From positions 10,385,304-10,449,303 of the forward strand of contig OY992836.1 of assembly GCA_963921425.1 (NCBI GenBank): a stretch of DNA of 64,000 nt. Direction: 5' to 3'. The DNA comes from Dryas octopetala (Eukaryota > Streptophyta > Magnoliopsida > Rosales > Rosaceae). A program made the translations under genes and the position numbers. Under the pieces are notes generated by a model. It saw nothing but the letters and a program-made list of their open reading frames with translations, was not told where the DNA came from and made no database searches. Positions 61,536-64,000 of this stretch are shown here, piece by piece (position 1 is the first letter of the stretch; each line of letters opens with the position of its first letter).

Positions 61536-64000
61536 CACCTGACATGGTTTATTTTGCCTACTTAAATTTTTTCTCTCTCCTGACTCTCACATTTCTCTCT
61601 TCTCGATTTAGCTCTGTCCGCAGTCTTTCTCTTCCTTCTCCCAGCACCGATCTTCTTCGGCGAGAACTTTCTCGTCCGGTGGTCAATGGCGACAGGACCA
61701 CTCCCAAATGCTTCCTCTCTCCCTCCTCTCTCTCATCATCACAGCATATATGAGTCAAGTTAAAGACTCTCACTCTCAGCTCTCACAGACTAATAGGCAA
61801 GTCGCGATCTCCCATTTCCAGAAACACCCAACTAGTACCCAGTCGCGATCTCTCTTGATCTCACTCTCGAAGTCTCGATCTCGCCTCTATCCCAGTCTCG
61901 AGACCGCCTACACCCACACCCACACCCACGAGGCTCGATCTCACTCTCGATCTTATCTCTCACTCTCATCTCTCCCATTGATTTTTAGGAAACCAGCTGG
62001 GCGCACTTCCATTGATTCCACACTTTGAAAAATATTTCACTTTCCCTTTCTTTTTTCCCTCCCAACTATTTTCACTTTCCCTCTTAGACTTCCCCAAAAG
62101 TTTTTGACTTTAGCTCCATTGCTTTCTCTTCTCTCTAGATTTCAGTCTCTCCTTCAGCTCGATCTCATGGCTTCTCCCCTTCTCAAGTCTCACCATCTCA
62201 TCTCTCTCCTCTCTCGCCGATCTCTTTTCCCGGCGATTTCACTGTCGTCCGGCGGCCAACGGCGACGAGACCACTCCGGTTCTCCTCCGCCTCTCTCTTC
62301 CCATGGCCATCTCTCTTCCCTCTGACCGCCGATCACGGCGACGAGACCACTCCGGTTTCCGTCGATTCAGGTATCCATTTTAATCCTCTCTTCATTCTCT
62401 ACGTGATTCTGTAATTGGATTGAGCTGTTGTTGAAAGAAAACAGAAGCCCTGTTTTGAACCCACGGACACGCAACCACTGTTTGGGACTTTTGGTGAATT
62501 TAATTTGATTATTGGATATCTTGTGGATGATGAGCATCTGCTCCAAATTGATGAACATATGTTAATGTTTTTCTTGTTTTGCTATGAACATATTTTGGAT
62601 ACACTTTTGTTTCATCTCACAGATTTCAGATTGCAATTGGGCTTCAGACTTGTCTTGTATTGGTTTTTAATCATTGGTAGGTGATATTGAGCATATTTAA
62701 GCTTATGGGTATTTGAATTTGAGTGAGATTTGGATTAGCTTTTTGCTGTTTTTATTGAGATGGGTTTGAGTTTGAGCTCAAGGTTAGACGCACTTGTTGG
62801 ATTGTTGCTTTAAAGTGTTTGGTGCTTTGTTGCTAAGATGCAGCCTGATCAAATGAAAAAGCCTTCTTGTTTGTTATGTTTCCTTATCAGCTTGAGCCGA
62901 ATGGTTTCAGATGTGCAACATGAAAGTGGTGATTTTTCTTCACTTTATTTTATTTTATTTGGGTCTGAAGTTGGTTTGGATTTTTAATGGTGATCAATAT
63001 TGTTTTTAATGAGTAGAGTATTGGTTAGAGAAATGTGTTTTGCTGACAATGGCATGAACTGGAGTTTGTATAAAGCTGTGCCAGGAAATGGGTGTCAAGG
63101 TTGTTGATCTTTTTACTGCATTTCAGAAATGAGATGACTGGATGAACACTTGTTTTACGTAAGTTAGCTTGGCCATATTGCTCTCTCTCATTTTTGCTAA
63201 CGCCATCAAGTTTGACATTTGCATTATGTTGCGTTTAAATCATCAATTGCCCTGCCAAATATTTTAGTTTCCTGATATACCTTGTGTATACTCTTTAATT
63301 TGCTAGTGGGTTGATTACTAAAGTGGTATTATATTACTGGAGTGATGATCATTGTTAAGATATCTATGAAATATATTCTTCCCATTTTCCTGGAACAGAG
63401 CTAAATGCCTAAATGAAGGTGTCCTTATGAACCTTACCTCCACCATAAAAAGTTATTTAACGGTGACATAAATCTATGAGTTCATTGTTTAGTTCAATTT
63501 GGGTTTATTGGTTATATGTGGCCTAAAGCTATTTGCATTGTTTCTGATAAATGTTGTGGGTTAATTTTGTGAACCAATACCTCAATGTTTTCATATTAAA
63601 GGTAGACAAAATATCCATTTGAGGAAATTACTTCAACCAAACTTTTAAGCAGTGTGTGGTTTTTGCAGGACCCATCATTTAAACAAAGTAGCTACTGGTG
63701 GCATTGCCATATCAGCAATGAGCAATGCCTACTACACCAGATTTTGCAGCTTTCACCATCAAGTAAATTTTCTTTGATCAAATTACTGGTTACTCTTCAT
63801 TTGCTTATCGACAAGGACAACGCCTCAAGGAAAAGTGAAGCCTTCAAGTGATAAGTCCTTCACTGTTCGAGTCATACATTGTAGGTAATTTGTAGCTTGG
63901 TTATTTTATATGACTCTTTGGACATTAATTTTAGAAACTCTTCTCTAGACATTTAGTATAATTTTAGTTTTAGTAGTTTGGTATCTTGTAATACTTGACT

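Larger units (their letters stand above)
60786..64000. mobile_element. CACTA transposon, left end and interior, runs off right edge
   Basis: The element starts CACTACTGGAAAAATGG directly after TAG (60783-60785), at a point where the paralogous segment at 37655 is uninterrupted. Subterminal repeats follow (ACTGTGCCAT motifs, 61020-61320). From 61550 to 62370 the sequence is GC-rich, resembles a captured 5' UTR or first exon with a repeated ACGGCGACGAGACCACTCCGG motif, and ends at a good donor (TTCAG|GTATCC, 62370). An intron-like AT-rich stretch follows, and a possible exon at about 63669-63740 reads THHLNKVATGGIAISAMSNA in one frame. I do not recognise the captured gene. No transposase is seen before the edge. 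Confidence 0.8.

Overview
This 64 kb window is plant nuclear DNA, almost certainly from a eudicot and plausibly a woody rosid. The evidence is spliced genes with GT-AG introns, plant-only families (Dof factor, FAR1-type zinc finger, malectin-kinesin-14, CAD/mannitol-dehydrogenase proteins), AT-rich intergenic DNA and many DNA-transposon relics with readable target-site duplications (TSDs). The species cannot be fixed from the sequence alone. All coordinates and splice sites were worked out by hand.

Layout. (1) 1-5.1 kb: the 5' part of a minus-strand gene joining a FAR1-type DNA-binding domain in frame to methylmalonate-semialdehyde dehydrogenase (ALDH6); it runs off the left edge. (2) 5.4-15.5 kb: a transposon block with a ~0.7 kb tandem duplication, a ~1.2 kb fold-back element, a Tourist-like MITE and a complete 5.7 kb hAT element with 8-bp TSD and a frameshifted transposase. 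(3) 16.6-22.9 kb: an intact 19-exon kinesin-14 gene (1067 aa) with an N-terminal malectin domain. (4) 23-29 kb: gene-poor, with microsatellites and a perfect hairpin. (5) 29.4-30.5 kb: a single-exon Dof transcription factor. (6) 32-42 kb: a non-autonomous hAT element, Mutator-like and Tourist-like MITEs, a TRIM-like retroelement and Copia debris. (7) 42.9-59.3 kb: two CAD-family genes tail to tail. The first carries a 5.8 kb CACTA element in intron 3; the second has a one-base frameshift. Between them lie a second hAT element carrying a kinase gene fragment and a three-copy ~1.26 kb tandem array. (8) 59.6-64 kb: a second copy of the 35.9-37.7 kb segment, cut by another CACTA element that runs off the right edge.

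The genes do not form one pathway. The strongest theme is transposon activity around genes. The CACTA element holds fragments resembling two spliceosomal U2-snRNP genes (SF3A2 and SR140), one hAT element holds two exons of a sphingoid-base kinase gene, and the duplicated segment preserves the empty site of a MITE so its insertion can be read directly.
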